A DNA stretch of 64,000 nt. Source: Salticus scenicus (Eukaryota > Arthropoda > Arachnida > Araneae > Salticidae). Location: assembly GCA_963930645.1 (NCBI GenBank), contig OZ005649.1:76970626-77034625 (forward strand). The letters are read 5' to 3'. Position numbers and translations under genes: made by a program. Position 1 is the stretch's first letter, and the number at the start of each line of letters is the position of its first letter. The notes under the pieces are model-generated. The model was not told the origin of the DNA. It searched no databases and worked only from the letters and a program-made list of their open reading frames with translations. Below, one piece after another: positions 1-10,418 of the stretch.

Positions 1-164
1 ACCTCGGTCTGCCAGATCTTTTTCTATAATCGACAAAGGACGTCTCATTATACCTTCTGATAGTTCTGTAAATTAAATCTCTCTTCACCCCCAGCGCTTT
101 CAACTCTGAAAATTTCACCCGGCTGCTGTCCCTTGACAAATTTATTTATCACAATTTCTTCATT
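1..164 (-). pseudogene. Tc1/mariner (IS630-like) transposase, N-terminal HTH fragment
   Basis: Read on the minus strand, this segment gives the N-terminal paired helix-turn-helix region of a mariner/IS630-type transposase. A first stretch with INKFVKGQQPGEIF is followed, after a one-base frame change near position 106, by KALGVKRDLIYRTIRRYNET and then by the Arg-rich linker KRSGRPR, the 'GRPR' box that separates the two HTH modules in this superfamily. Known role of the domain: binding the terminal inverted repeats of the transposon. The fragment runs off the left edge, so the DDE catalytic part would lie outside the window. The frameshift marks it as dead. No TIR is visible on the inside; the rest of the element is not recognised. 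Confidence 0.75.
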
Positions 165-1640
165 CTACCTAGATAACGAAAATTATAACTAGTACAACAT
201 TTACATTTGCAATAGCTTTATACTTTTCACTAGATTGTCTTCAAAATAATTGGGACTACAGAAACACATATGTACAACGTTTTAACGTGCTTCAAAAGTT
301 GTATGAGAACTTATTGGTCACGGTGTATATAATTTGAATAATTTAATACCTTTGTAACACTCAGGAATCAAAGGATAGGTGAAAATACTAACATATAATT
401 AAATTTTAAATGAGATTTATTTCGAATAAAGTTATTGTCACGTTAATAAATTGAGTACCATTCATTAGGAAAAACAAGTAATTAGTCAGAAGAGAAATGA
501 CACAAACATAACACATAAGCCTAACGATGAGATAATAGTTTGCAAAAACCATTAAAGTAATAGGAACAGTCAACATTTTAGAGAAAAGGATAAAATTACC
601 AAACAGACCGATAAAAGGAAAAAAAAAAAAACATGAATTGAAAATTGAAATTTTAAATGTTGAAAAATAGAAATGCGCACAATTCAGGAAACTTGCATTT
701 CTATCAGCAGAGTGCAAGATTTCGGAAAACTGTATAGCTAATATTCAATATACAGCTCAAATCTCTATCTTGCAACAGAAAACAAAATAAAAAAAAATGA
801 AATTGGATTAATCAATAACACAAATCAAAATTGATACAAGGAATAAGTATTTTTAAGAAATCCACATTTTAAACGATACATACGGAGACAGTAGAAATAA
901 ACAGGTTGCCAAACGAACATTAGTAAAAAGAAAAGATTAAAGTTAAAGAAACGGTTAATCGATTTAGGTGCTACTGAAATGTAATAATTGAATGCATTAA
1001 GTGATAGTTTTTAATCTTTAAAAGCTAATAACTACTAAAAGATGATTTTTAAAAAGGGTTATTTAATTTTAACGATAATCATTTTTAAATTTCAATTTAT
1101 ATTTAACTTTGAACATAACGTAAACAAGCGCCATCTTACGTGAAAAAAGAGATTTACATTTAAGAAAATACAGAAATTGTACGAGTTAAATAATGTTTTC
1201 TGTAGTTTAGTTTAATGTTTAGTCTTAAGCAATATCATCCAAAGGCCAACATGTCATGATTTAGACATTATGATTATTGGTGAATTAATTATTATTATTA
1301 TTATTATTATTGTTATTAATTTTATTAATTTTATTTATTTATTTTATTTTATTTTATTTTATTTTATTTTATTTATTCTATAGAATTTATTAAAATTAAT
1401 GAAACCACCAAATTTGATTTTGCATGGAATGAAATCTTCAGTGTGAATAATTAAACAAATTTTTAGTTTGAATAGTTGAAGCTTTCATAATATCAACCAG
1501 AAAAAAAAGATGTATCCTGCAATTGCAATAATACTATGGTTCCTATTTATTTTAAATTAAATTCATGAACCTACCCAACCAGCCATCCACACCCTACCAC
1601 CCTTCCTCCTTAATCAAACATCTTCCCTCCCATCCTCCAC
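165..1640. other. AT-rich stretch without recognised genes
   Basis: No coding region, RNA or transposon end is recognised. The reading frame on the minus strand at 406-717 has no recognisable domain. Simple repeats (TTA, then TTTTA) occupy about 1286-1372, and a pyrimidine-rich C-containing stretch lies at 1570-1640. Confidence 0.5.
1286..1372. repeat. (TTA)n and (TTTTA)n microsatellites
   Basis: About eight TTA units run into several TTTTA pentamers. This is plain simple sequence with no sign of belonging to an adjacent element. Confidence 0.8.
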
Positions 1641-1641
1641 A

Positions 1642-1645
<4 letters not shown>

Positions 1646-1685
<40 letters not shown>

Positions 1686-1686
1686 T
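1646..1686. repeat. (TTA)n microsatellite just 3' of the Penelope-like ORF
   Basis: About 13 TTA units. On the minus strand this is a (TAA)n tract that begins about 40 bp after the stop of the Penelope-like reading frame (stop at 1724-1726), the place where a 3' tail of the element would lie. Whether it is the original tail or an unrelated microsatellite cannot be settled from one copy. Confidence 0.7.
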
Positions 1687-1723
1687 TATAAACATAATAT
1701 TTTTTTTTGTTAGACAGTGACAT

Positions 1724-3360
1724 TCATTGATAGATAATAGAATAAATAAATTGCTTGGGATAACCCATACCAGTAGCAGTTTTAATTAAATGGTTAATAT
1801 TTTTGCTTTTCTTTCTAGATGAACAATGTCTATATATGAGAAATAGGTGATTAAGAATGATACTTCTGTACAAGAATTCAAGAAGACAAGAATTAAAATG
1901 TGGAAATCAATTTACTTTAAAGCAAAAATCTTTTCGTTTATCATATACATCAGTAGAGATTTTACCTCCATTAAGCTTAATTTTTAAGTCTAAGAAACTA
2001 ATGCAATTGTTGTTAATAGAATTATGAGTTAAAGTAAGGTGAGAGGGATATTGAAATTTTAATGAAGATAGAGTATAATTATTAACATAAAAAATTATAA
2101 TGCCATCAATGTATCTGTATAAAATGACGTTATCATTACATAAACTTTGTTCATAATGGTAAAGATATAAGTCAGCTAACAAACTCGAGCTACTTCCACC
2201 TTGTGGGATACCAACCTTTTGGAGATAAATAGTGTTATTATGTAGAATGTAATTATTATGAATAATAAAATTTAAAAGGGTCTTAAAGGAAGCTGCACAA
2301 AAGTATTTAGGAAGAGAAAGTTCACTTTTAAAAACTCACATAAAGTTTGTAAATGATATGATGAAGATTGGTTAAATTAATATTATAAAATAAGTCAGCA
2401 AAATCCAATGTAATAATATGAGTAACATTGTTCAAAGTTTGGACTTTATCTTTGAGTTGATAGTTATTTTTAAGACAGTAGAAATTGTTGGATTTACTAA
2501 TTAAGTTATAATTTTTTTTTAAGAATATCTAGGAGGATTTTATTAGCATTATTGTTGTATGTATTTCAACCAATAGTGACAGTTCTAAATTTAATAGGAT
2601 TTTTATGAAATTTAGGAATAAGAACAATATATGGATAGCTGAAATTATCAAATGGAAGCTTTAATAATTTATAAAAGCTATGAATTTTTCTATTATTAAT
2701 TTTAGTGTCATTATAGGTGGGATGAAAGTTAGCACTCGAAGATATGGTTTTACCAAGAAGAGTTAGATAATATTGCTTACATATTATGGCATAATTATTC
2801 AGAGATTTATCAACATAAGTAATTACATAGTTATGTTGGAGCTCATTAATAGATTTAAATAGATCGGATTTACTGTAATAAGTTAAATTTGATTTATATT
2901 TAATTAATTCAGTTTTATTTCCGAAATCACTAAAAATTTCCAGGAAATGGGTATTTTATAGATAAACAAATCAATATCAAAAGTTAATTGCTGTAAAATC
3001 TGTGAAATATTAGTTTTTGAGGAAGTCTAAATTGTGTGCCATAATACGTAATTTGTTTTATTTTACTGTTATTAACAAATTCAAGATCTCCAGTAATAAT
3101 ATGTCCATAGTCCCTGTGAACATATTTTGCATAGGAAGGACCATCACATTCACAAGATACATCAGCAGAAAAGTTAGACTTTTACGTTGAATTATATAGT
3201 TGAATAACAATCGACCAAGAGTAATAGGATATTCAAATGTGCGAGAAATATGTAAATCATTGATGGGAAACATGCAAGATTTATCATTAATAATTGATGT
3301 GATATTGATTTTATTAATTATTTAATTTGAAAAATTGATAATTATCTGGGAATTAGATTG
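1724..3360 (-). pseudogene. Penelope-like retroelement reverse transcriptase (Naiad-type), decayed
   Basis: On the minus strand the frames join into one PLE-type protein. In order: TFEYPITLGRLLFNY (about 3250); a CxC motif, DVSCECDG (about 3150), followed by YGHIITGDLEF; the RT N-terminal region with NYVITYVDKSLNNYA (about 2820); IVLIPKFHKNPIKFRT (about 2610); TLDFADLF (about 2400); VGIPQGGSSSSLLADLYL (about 2200); the catalytic box RYIDGIIIF (about 2110); and FLDLKIKL (about 2010). The CxC motif and YGH-TGDL block upstream of the RT are what I know from Naiad-type PLEs, in which the GIY-YIG endonuclease is N-terminal. The second catalytic Asp of YIDD is Gly here. At least three frameshifts (near 3178, 2985 and a poly-A run at 2512-2520) and in-frame UGA codons (near 2565 and 1907) break it. 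The frame ends near 1724. The upstream part is cut by the Tigger insertion at 3378, and no GIY-YIG domain was found beyond it. Confidence 0.85.
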
Positions 3361-3474
3361 CATTTTTTGTATATATACACTCGAGCGCCGATTATCCGAA
3401 CACGTCGGAACAGACCCTAGTTCGAATAAGCAAAAGTTCGGATAATTGAACAAATTTAAGGTATATTGTGACAA

Positions 3475-3739
3475 TAGAAAACAACATGTACAGAGTTTTA
3501 TCAACTTCATCATCTTAAGATCTTTTGATAGATTTTCGTTTTGAGCTTCCTTCCTCACTTTCAAGTGCCATTATAAAATTTATTATGGAATCTTGATTCT
3601 TTTTAATTTTTGATATCGTAGACTTTCCTAAACGATACTCCACTGCTAATTCTGTACCTGCTTCGCCATTTTCAAGCCTTTCCAATATCTTTACTTTTTC
3701 TCCCAATGAAAGAACTATTCTTTTACGCTTGCCAGACAT
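3475..3739 (-). pseudogene. Tigger/CENP-B-type transposase, N-terminal psq HTH only
   Basis: A 74-codon frame starts with MSGKRKRIVLSLGEKVKILE and continues through ELAVEYRLGKSTISKIKKN and ESEEGSSKRKS. This is the pipsqueak-type helix-turn-helix found at the N-terminus of Tigger/pogo transposases and CENP-B. The frame stops at a TAA at 3515-3517, but the next codons still read DDEVDKTLYM, which matches the region of these proteins just after the first HTH. The coding match then ends at the deletion, near 3475. Everything C-terminal, including the second HTH and the DDE domain, is gone. If made, the short protein could bind TIRs but not cut; that function is inference. Confidence 0.8.
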
Positions 3740-4011
3740 CTTATTTTCATCTTAGTTCTAAATGAAATGAACCAAACTGTATCAGATCACGAGTGAAGTT
3801 AGTCAATTCTTCTAAGAAACCTGTCTTTCAATAAGCTGGACTGGAATGGCTTGTGTGGTCCATCTTTTGCATTGTTCATTAAGCTCTTACTTTTCCGGAA
3901 GCAACATACCTCAATAGTTAGATTAACGAGTACTGAAAATTCTCGAGTAAACGACTGATATCATAGAAATTTCCTTCGACTGGTCACAACTCTCAATTGC
4001 TTAATACCATC

Positions 4012-4078
4012 CAACACCATAATCCCCTACGCCGTACGATTTTAAGGCATACGGCTATGCAGGGCTATTATGGGGTAA
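4012..4078. repeat. Imperfect inverted repeat inside the Tigger element
   Basis: The left half contains CCATAATCCCCTACGCCGTA, and the right half reads back as CCCCATAATAGCCCTGCATA with a few mismatches. It could form a hairpin of about 25 bp. It lies between the transposase fragment and the 5' end and may be a small nested MITE. Confidence 0.5.
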
Positions 4079-4234
4079 AAGAATTATGAAAGGGTCACTG
4101 CGAAGGTGACAAAAGAAGGATGCAATGCGAAGAGGAGGTGATAGAAAAAGGAATTTTGTGCTTTGATCTTGATTATACCCCCTTTCACCAAGCCTTAATC
4201 TTTCACCTAAATCTGAAGAGGGGGAAGGGTGATT

Positions 4235-4402
4235 GAGAAAAATAGGGTGTTTGGATAATTGGAAGTTCGGTTAGGAATTTTTTTAGGGATAAGAAATAGC
4301 CTGTTCGGATAATTGGAAGTTCAGATAAAGAAAAACAAATAGTGAAATGAGCTGTTCGAATAATTAGAAGTTCGGTTAATTGGAGTTCGGATAATCGACG
4401 CT
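4235..4402. repeat. Subterminal direct repeats of the Tigger TIR motif
   Basis: Four or five copies of a motif close to GTTCGGATAATTGGAAG, in the same orientation, lie just inside the right TIR. Repeated subterminal motifs are typical transposase-binding sites in this kind of element. They produce the reading frame with recurring LPIIRT on the minus strand, which is not a gene. Confidence 0.7.
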
Positions 4403-4410
4403 CTACTGTA

Positions 4411-5378
4411 TATATCAATACTTGTATTTTGCATATTACAAATTTTATTGTACACTGAATTAAAAAAAAATCATTTCATTCATGCTTATTATTAAGACTA
4501 TCATAATTAAAAATATAAGCAATTAATTTTAAGATCAATATAGTAAATAAAAGTACAATATATAAAAGGAAGATATTTTAAGAATATTTCTCTGGTAAAC
4601 AACTTCATTATTTTATACTAAATTATTTATCTTTTTCATTTTAGTTTTAGCTCAAGTCAATATTTGTTTTAATTTCCTAATGAAATTTTAGGACAAAATC
4701 AGGAAGTAATCAGTAAAACTCTAAACTAAAACTTTCAGTGAAGATTTAGGTAAACATTTCGGAACTAATTATAACAGAAGCTTGACAGAATTAAACACAC
4801 ATTTTATTAGGATTTTCTTAATTGCTCCTTCAGAAGAGGTAAGAAATTTAAGCCGTATAGAAAGTAAGAATATTTGAAATTCATAAGAAAACATTTATAA
4901 TATTAGTCAAAATCTACCATTCTTTAAAAATTTCATTTTAAGTTTTGTTAACCTAATAAAATATTCTATTTAAAAAAAATAAATAAACAAACAAATCAGA
5001 GTTTTTACATAGTGTTTTCAAATATAATAAATATTCAATTTAAAAAAATATTAAGAATATTTACGTATATGTCTTTTTAAATATGTCTACAGTGTCAATT
5101 TATTGTACAGCATTGATAAATACATCTTTTAATTATATCATATATTTTGGGGGAAATTTTCTATAAAAATAAAAAGTTGTGAAGAAAACGTGATGTGAAA
5201 AAAGGCAGATACTGAGAATGCTCGGAGCTAAATTATGAATGTTGGTATACCGGCTATTTCAATAAAAATACTTTTAATCCGTTTTGTCTTGATATGCTGG
5301 CCACAAATTAAAGTTTCATCAAATTGTATAGCGTATAAAATTTATGTAAGAAATGTCAAATGAATTTATAAAAAAAAA
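4411..5378. other. AT-rich stretch without recognised features
   Basis: The region was inspected for the missing N-terminal part of the Penelope-like element (a GIY-YIG domain on the minus strand) and for exons. Neither was found. Confidence 0.5.
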
Positions 5379-6394
5379 TCTGGAGTGACTCCACTCGACT
5401 TTCCGAACATTGAGTAATTAACAGTTTTGTAGATAAAGTAAAGAAAGAGTAGTTGTTAAACACACAAATGAGAGAAAACCATAATAGAGTGTTTGAGCAT
5501 TTTACTCCATCTATTACACGTTGTTTTATTTAACGCTACTGAACTTTGAGCCCATAGATCATAATGATAAAGAAATTTTCGTTGTGTCCCTGTAAAAACC
5601 TATAAATGCTAGATTCACCAAAATGCTTATAGTTAGTGCAACAGTGATTTATAATACTCATATAAATTTTCAGCTGAATTCAATAAGGCGTTTAGATGCT
5701 ATCGTACTTTTAAAAATTTAGTCCCATAGGCCATAATGATAAAGAATTTTTCTTTGTGTCCCTGTAAAAAAACTGTAAGTGCTAGATTCACCAAAATCTA
5801 TACAGTTAGTTCAACTGTGATCTATAACATGTGTACAATTTTTTTGCTCGGATTAATAAGGCGTTTAGACGCTATCACATTTTTAAAAATTTGGCACCAT
5901 AGGCATAATGATAAAGAATTTTTCTTTGTTTCCCTGTAAAAAAACTATAAGAGCTAGATTCTCCAAAATCTATACAGATTGAGTATTTGTGATCTATAAT
6001 ATGTGTATAAAGTTTTTGCTCAATTGAATAAGGCGTTTAGATGCTATCGCACTTTTAAGATTTTGCTCCCATAGGCCATAATGATAAAGAATTTTTCTTT
6101 GTGTCCCTGTAAAAAAACTATAAGTGCTAGATTCACCAAAATCTATAGGGTTCGTACTATGGTGACTTACAATATGCGTACCAACTTTCAGGTTAATCGA
6201 ACAAAGCGTTTAGACGCTAGCGTGTTCACTCACAGACATACACACATACACACATACACACACACATACATACATCATCGTAAAAATAGTGAAAACGGAC
6301 TCAGGGGACCTCAAAACGTATAGAAACATCAAAATCTCGAATTCGGATTTTTGACATGATTACAATATTTTCCTCACTATAGTGTTCGGAAAGT
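5379..6394 (-). mobile_element. HINE-like (Helentron-type, nonautonomous) element, copy F1
   Basis: On the minus strand the element begins ACTTTCCGAACACTATAGTG, whose centre CACTATAGTG is a palindrome. About 65 bp further comes the family signature ACGTTTTGAGGTCC, then a TG-rich microsatellite (6236-6270), then four tandem units of 172 bp. The 3' end repeats the 5' sequence inverted (TGTTCGGAAAGTC), then shows a hairpin GAGTGGAGTCACTC and ends CCAGA followed by a T run. No protein is encoded. A 5' terminal repeat with an inverted subterminal partner, a central microsatellite, a 3' hairpin and insertion at T-T is what is known for Helentron-derived HINEs; the assignment is by architecture only. 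Confidence 0.7.
5555..6232 (-). repeat. Four 172-bp tandem units inside F1
   Basis: ATAATGATAAAG recurs at 5561, 5733, 5905 and 6078, giving periods of 172, 172 and 173 bp. On the minus strand each unit contains ACAGGGACACAAAGAAAAAT or a close variant and GCGTCTAAACGC-like sequence. The same ACAGGGACAC core recurs in the arrays at 7.9-8.7 kb and in the copies at 14.4 and 57.4 kb. Confidence 0.9.
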
Positions 6395-6649
6395 AAAAAT
6401 AGAACGTATATACATCACTTTAATCTCATTACATAGTACTAAACGCTACAAGAAGTTAGTTATGCTCCAGAGAGAATTTTATAGAGTGCTTCCTGTTTCT
6501 GTTTGACAGCTCTCCCAATCTTCATATATTTTAGAATTAATTCCTATGTTACTTCAATAATCTACCAGCACAATCCTAGAAAATATTTAAAGATTATAAT
6601 GTTTTTCTTTTTTACACTTTTTTAAGTTCCAAATACATTTTTCGACATG

Positions 6650-7530
6650 CAGGGTATCCCATAATTCTGTAGACAGTTTAGAAATTCATAACTTTTGAAT
6701 AAATTGATAGAATTGTACGCGGTTTGCGAAAAAATCATTCTCGTTATTGGTTTTTTTTTTTCTTTTTTTTCTTTTTTTTTTTTTTTTTTCTTCTATATGT
6801 AATATAGAGAAAGTATTGGATTCGCAAAAATTGTCGACCTCCGTTTTTTGACGGATCTACACGTTTTGGGATATCCTGAACACGAATTGATAGTTTTTTT
6901 AAAAATGTCTGTCTGTCTGTGTGTGTATGTGTGTCTGTCTGTGTGTCTGTGTGTTTGTCTGTGTGTCTGTGATTTATTGTTTTCACCGTATCTCACGAAC
7001 CAATGAATGAAATTGAACCAAACTTGGTATATAGTTGGACCCTGGCGGGGCATTGTGCTGATTAGATTTGGGGATCAATAGTCCAGCAGGTGGCGCTGTG
7101 ATCGCATTTTATGTAAACTTTTAACATGGCAGTATAGGACAAAATTTCGTATAAATGTACATAATGAGTGTTACATTTAACTTGTGATTGTAAAATTAAT
7201 ATGAATTATTGATAATAGTAGTAGTTAACTAGAGAAAAAAATATGTGCATGTGTGGCACCGGTTCCCCCCTAAGGGGGAAGTACCCCCCCCCCGGGGAGG
7301 GATTTTCAAGATGGGTATCTTTCGAAAGATCTCGTCAATACCTTTAAAACGAATGGTTGAACTATGAATCTGTGATTATTTAAAACAAAGTTATCGATTT
7401 TTTTTTTTTTTTTTTTACTTTTAACAAAAAAAAAAAAAAAAAAAAAAAAAAACTTTTTTTTTTCTTTTTTTTTATATTGTTACTGATTGAATATGTATTA
7501 CTTTTAACAAAAAAAGAACTTAGAAAAAAA

Positions 7531-7564
<34 letters not shown>

Positions 7565-7873
7565 ATATTGTTACTGATTGAATAGAGGAAATATAGGATA
7601 TAGGAAAATATTGAAGAATGTCTTGTGGTGGCCACAACATACTAGTTTTTTATTGGTAAAGAAAAAAAATATAGTTAAATTTTTTGTCTACAATAGTTAG
7701 ACAAATCGATGCGAAAGAAAAATACGCAAATTAAAGTCCTATACATTGCATAATTTTGCGATTAGAACAGATTGGAATTTATTTCTTATTTTGCCTCCTA
7801 CTTCTGCATACATGAAGTTTTAATTGACATGCCGACTTGGTGGATGAAGCTTTATTGGTGAAGATGTTATGGA
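6650..7873. mobile_element. Mariner-family element with long TIRs (copy M1), split by F2
   Basis: The left piece, 6650-6755, starts GCAGGGTATCCCATAATTCT and contains GTAGACAGTTTAGAAATTC and a GGTTTGCGAAAA block. The right piece, 7646-7873, reads as the inverted inner part of the same family (in the copy at 36.8 kb the equivalent runs in the other direction). The 'gggtgtcccataa' type end is shared with copies at 36,835 and 59,005. A HINE-like element occupies 6780-7645 between the halves. No transposase reading is left here. Confidence 0.6.
6780..7645 (+). mobile_element. HINE-like element, family B, copy F2
   Basis: The 5' hairpin region TTCTTCTATATGTAATATAG is followed by AGAGAAAGTATTGGATTCG, a CACGTTTTGGGATATCCTGA block and a (GTCT/GT)n microsatellite at 6905-6970. 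The middle contains a C/G-run hairpin (7262-7302) and a block around GGGTATCTTTCGAAAGAT shared with copies F3 and F7. The end is GTGGTGGCCACAACATACTAG, immediately followed by TT, identical in all three family B copies. The 7395-7560 part is almost pure poly-T, poly-A and (TA)n. Noncoding. Confidence 0.75.
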
Positions 7874-8665
7874 GCGTGTACAGGGACACACCAGAAGTTT
7901 CCTTATCATTACGGTCTATGAAAAGGATTTCATTTAAATTCATTTTAACATTGTTACACTGCGTTCAACAAAATAAAATAAACATGCATTATTAAGATGC
8001 TTAAAAGCATGTCCTTTGTAGGAATTGTTGCTTAGACTTAAAATTAATGTACAGGGCCTCACAAAAGTGTTTCGACAATGACATGTAATCACCAAATTCG
8101 TCCAATTTCGGATAATCATTCATGAGCTACCAGCATAAGTTGTATATTTTTTATTGGTTAATCGCCGAAACGTCAGTGAAGGCCTCCATGTGGAGACTCA
8201 AAAAGTTTTTGGGTTCAATCTGTGTGTCTGTCTTCCTGTCTCTCGATAGCTGACGCAAAAATCAATCTATTAACTTACAATTTCGTACACATGATTATTA
8301 ACCACACAGAAATAGCTATATAGTTTTGAGTGCGTATTCTATTTGTAGTTCGTGTACAATGACACACCAAAGTTTTTCTTTTAATGACTGCCTATGGGCA
8401 GAATTTATATGTAGCGACCGCAGAAATCACTCTATTGACTTGTAATTTGGTAGACATGCTCATTAACCACACAGATATTGCTGTATAGTTTTGGATGTGT
8501 ATTGTATTTTCAGTTCATGTACAGGGGCACACCATTTTTTTTCTTTTCATTATAGATATAGCTGTAAGATTTTCTTATCATTATTAGATATATTTGTATA
8601 GTTTTGGGTGTGTATTCCATTTGTAGTTCGTGTACAGGGGCTCACAAAAGTTTTTCTTATTATTA
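7874..8665 (+). repeat. Diverged tandem array with the ACAGGGACACAC core
   Basis: Blocks close to GTTCGTGTACAGGGACACAC, followed by AAAGTTTTTCTTATCATTAC and a 'CCTATGG' segment, recur near 7877, 8052 (degenerate), 8350, 8515 and 8630. They match the internal repeat units of the HINE-like copies F1, F4 and F6. A (TGTCT)-rich microsatellite at 8221-8243 is a second family hallmark. This looks like the interior of an old HINE-like element whose ends have decayed. Confidence 0.65.
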
Positions 8666-9889
8666 CAGCCTATAGACAGAAATTTTTATGTTTTGCAAGC
8701 ACCGGAAACGTGACAATTTTTCTGATATATGGCAGCACGGAGGTCATTCATCAAATATAGTTTCAGAATTGTGCTATTCCTAAAAGGGCAGAAAAAAATT
8801 AAAGTGTCTTTTTCAGTTGCCAAAGTAAGTTTTTACTGATTCAGTTAGTTAGTAGTTAAGAAATTAACTATTTGCTTAAAGTTAATACAACTCTTATACG
8901 ATGAAAAGGCATAATCTTTTATTGTGTTTATGATATTCAAGAAGATTATTGGCAATTGTTTATTAAGCCTATTTCCTGTTTTATATGATCATGTCATGGT
9001 TGGGATAAAGGGGACAGTTTAAATGGGGATGTATAGCACATTCCCCACTATGTACTAATATAAAATTTTACAGAATATTAAAACGTAAATTAGCCATATT
9101 GATTATCAGGATTCTTAATTTTGTAGAGTTAGAAAAAAAAAATTAAATTAATTGTTCTGATTTTTGTTTATAATAATTAAGATTTAAAAAAATTATAAGT
9201 TAAAATATTCAATGCAAAATAAATCAATAATTAAAATAAATAAATAAACTAATAATAATTTGATTGAAATCACAATTTCAATCAAGCTAATTAAATAAAT
9301 TCTGGTGATTATTATGGAGATACACAATAGAATGTTTATTTTCCCGATTAGTCGGAAACAAAAATTTATCTGGATAATTTGTACTCTATTATAATGATTT
9401 ATCTCTTTCTAGTGTCTTATTTATTTATTTATTTTTAGATTAGGTCTTATTAGATTAAATTGCCAAAGTCTAGAGCACTAGGAACTGCACGAACAAAGGA
9501 CTTATGTCTTTTGATGTTAATTTGAATAAATACATCAGTTCATGTTAATTTCTGTGAATCCATAGTGTGTAATAAAACCACATAAACCAATTTAACTTTA
9601 AAAATATATTTACTTTCCATTTTGTTTTCTTTTCTTTGATAACTTCAGTCCTGTCCCATTCATACCCATAGGTGGGGATGAATGGGGCATTGCACATGCA
9701 TATATAAAAAAATATATTATTAATTAAAAATGATAACTTTTTATTAAAGTTAGTATGTTTATATGTAACTGTTTACTGTAGTGTACTTATGAGTAATGTT
9801 GCAAATTTCTGAATTACATATGGCCGACGTTTTAATAAAAAAAATGAAAAATGTCCCATTCATCCTCACTCTCTCCTATAATGTTTATA
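8666..9889. other. AT-rich stretch without recognised features
   Basis: No exon, TIR or RNA gene was seen. Two GGGGATGWATGGGRCA-like segments (about 9000-9040 and 9650-9690) lie in inverted or direct relation but are too short and diverged to assign. Confidence 0.45.
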
Positions 9890-10418
9890 GTTCGTTGACA
9901 AGGACGCAGAAATGAGTTTAGTGACATCAGAGCCTATGACCAGATTTTCATGAAGCTCATTTTACGCGGTAAAGCTACATTTAACAAAATAGAATCAACA
10001 TACATTATTAAGAGGTTTGAAATCATGTTTTCTCAAGAAAAATCATATATAGACCAAATAGGTTCAATATTAATGAGTTCCAACGAATTGGTTTATACTT
10101 TTATTAGTATGTATAACTCGTGTGGCTCATGTGCAAGGACACTCAAAAGAATTTTCTACCTTTACGATCTATACACGGTATTTCTGATAAGTGCATTTTA
10201 ACAAGGCTATGCTCCATTAAATTTAAATAAATAAAAAAAACATTAATAGAATGTTAAAAAGCAGGGTCTCTTTGAAAATGGTCTGCATAGAATAGGTATT
10301 TAGTTTACAGGGCTACACAAAATAATTCCGATAATTTAAGCAATAATTTTGCATGAAATTCGGTAGAATTGTTTGTAAGTTAATAAACACGAGGCTATGA
10401 GTTAAAAGGAAATATATA

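Larger units (their letters stand above)
3378..4408 (-). mobile_element. Internally deleted Tigger/pogo-type DNA transposon
   Basis: The element is flanked by TA on both sides (3376-3377, 4409-4410) and has terminal inverted repeats: left GAGCGCCGATTATCCGAAC, right (reverse complement) GAGCGTCGATTATCCGAAC. It encodes on the minus strand only the N-terminal DNA-binding end of a Tigger transposase (see 3475-3739). The DDE catalytic region is missing, so at 1031 bp it is a deletion derivative. It sits inside the Penelope-like element and is therefore younger. The 5' end (right side in window coordinates) carries several subterminal copies of a GTTCGGATAATTGGAAG motif. Confidence 0.9.

Noticed and set aside
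6793..7053. Reading frames rich in TDRQTDRHTHT
   Set aside because: They translate the (GTCT)n/(GT)n microsatellite of a HINE-like element.
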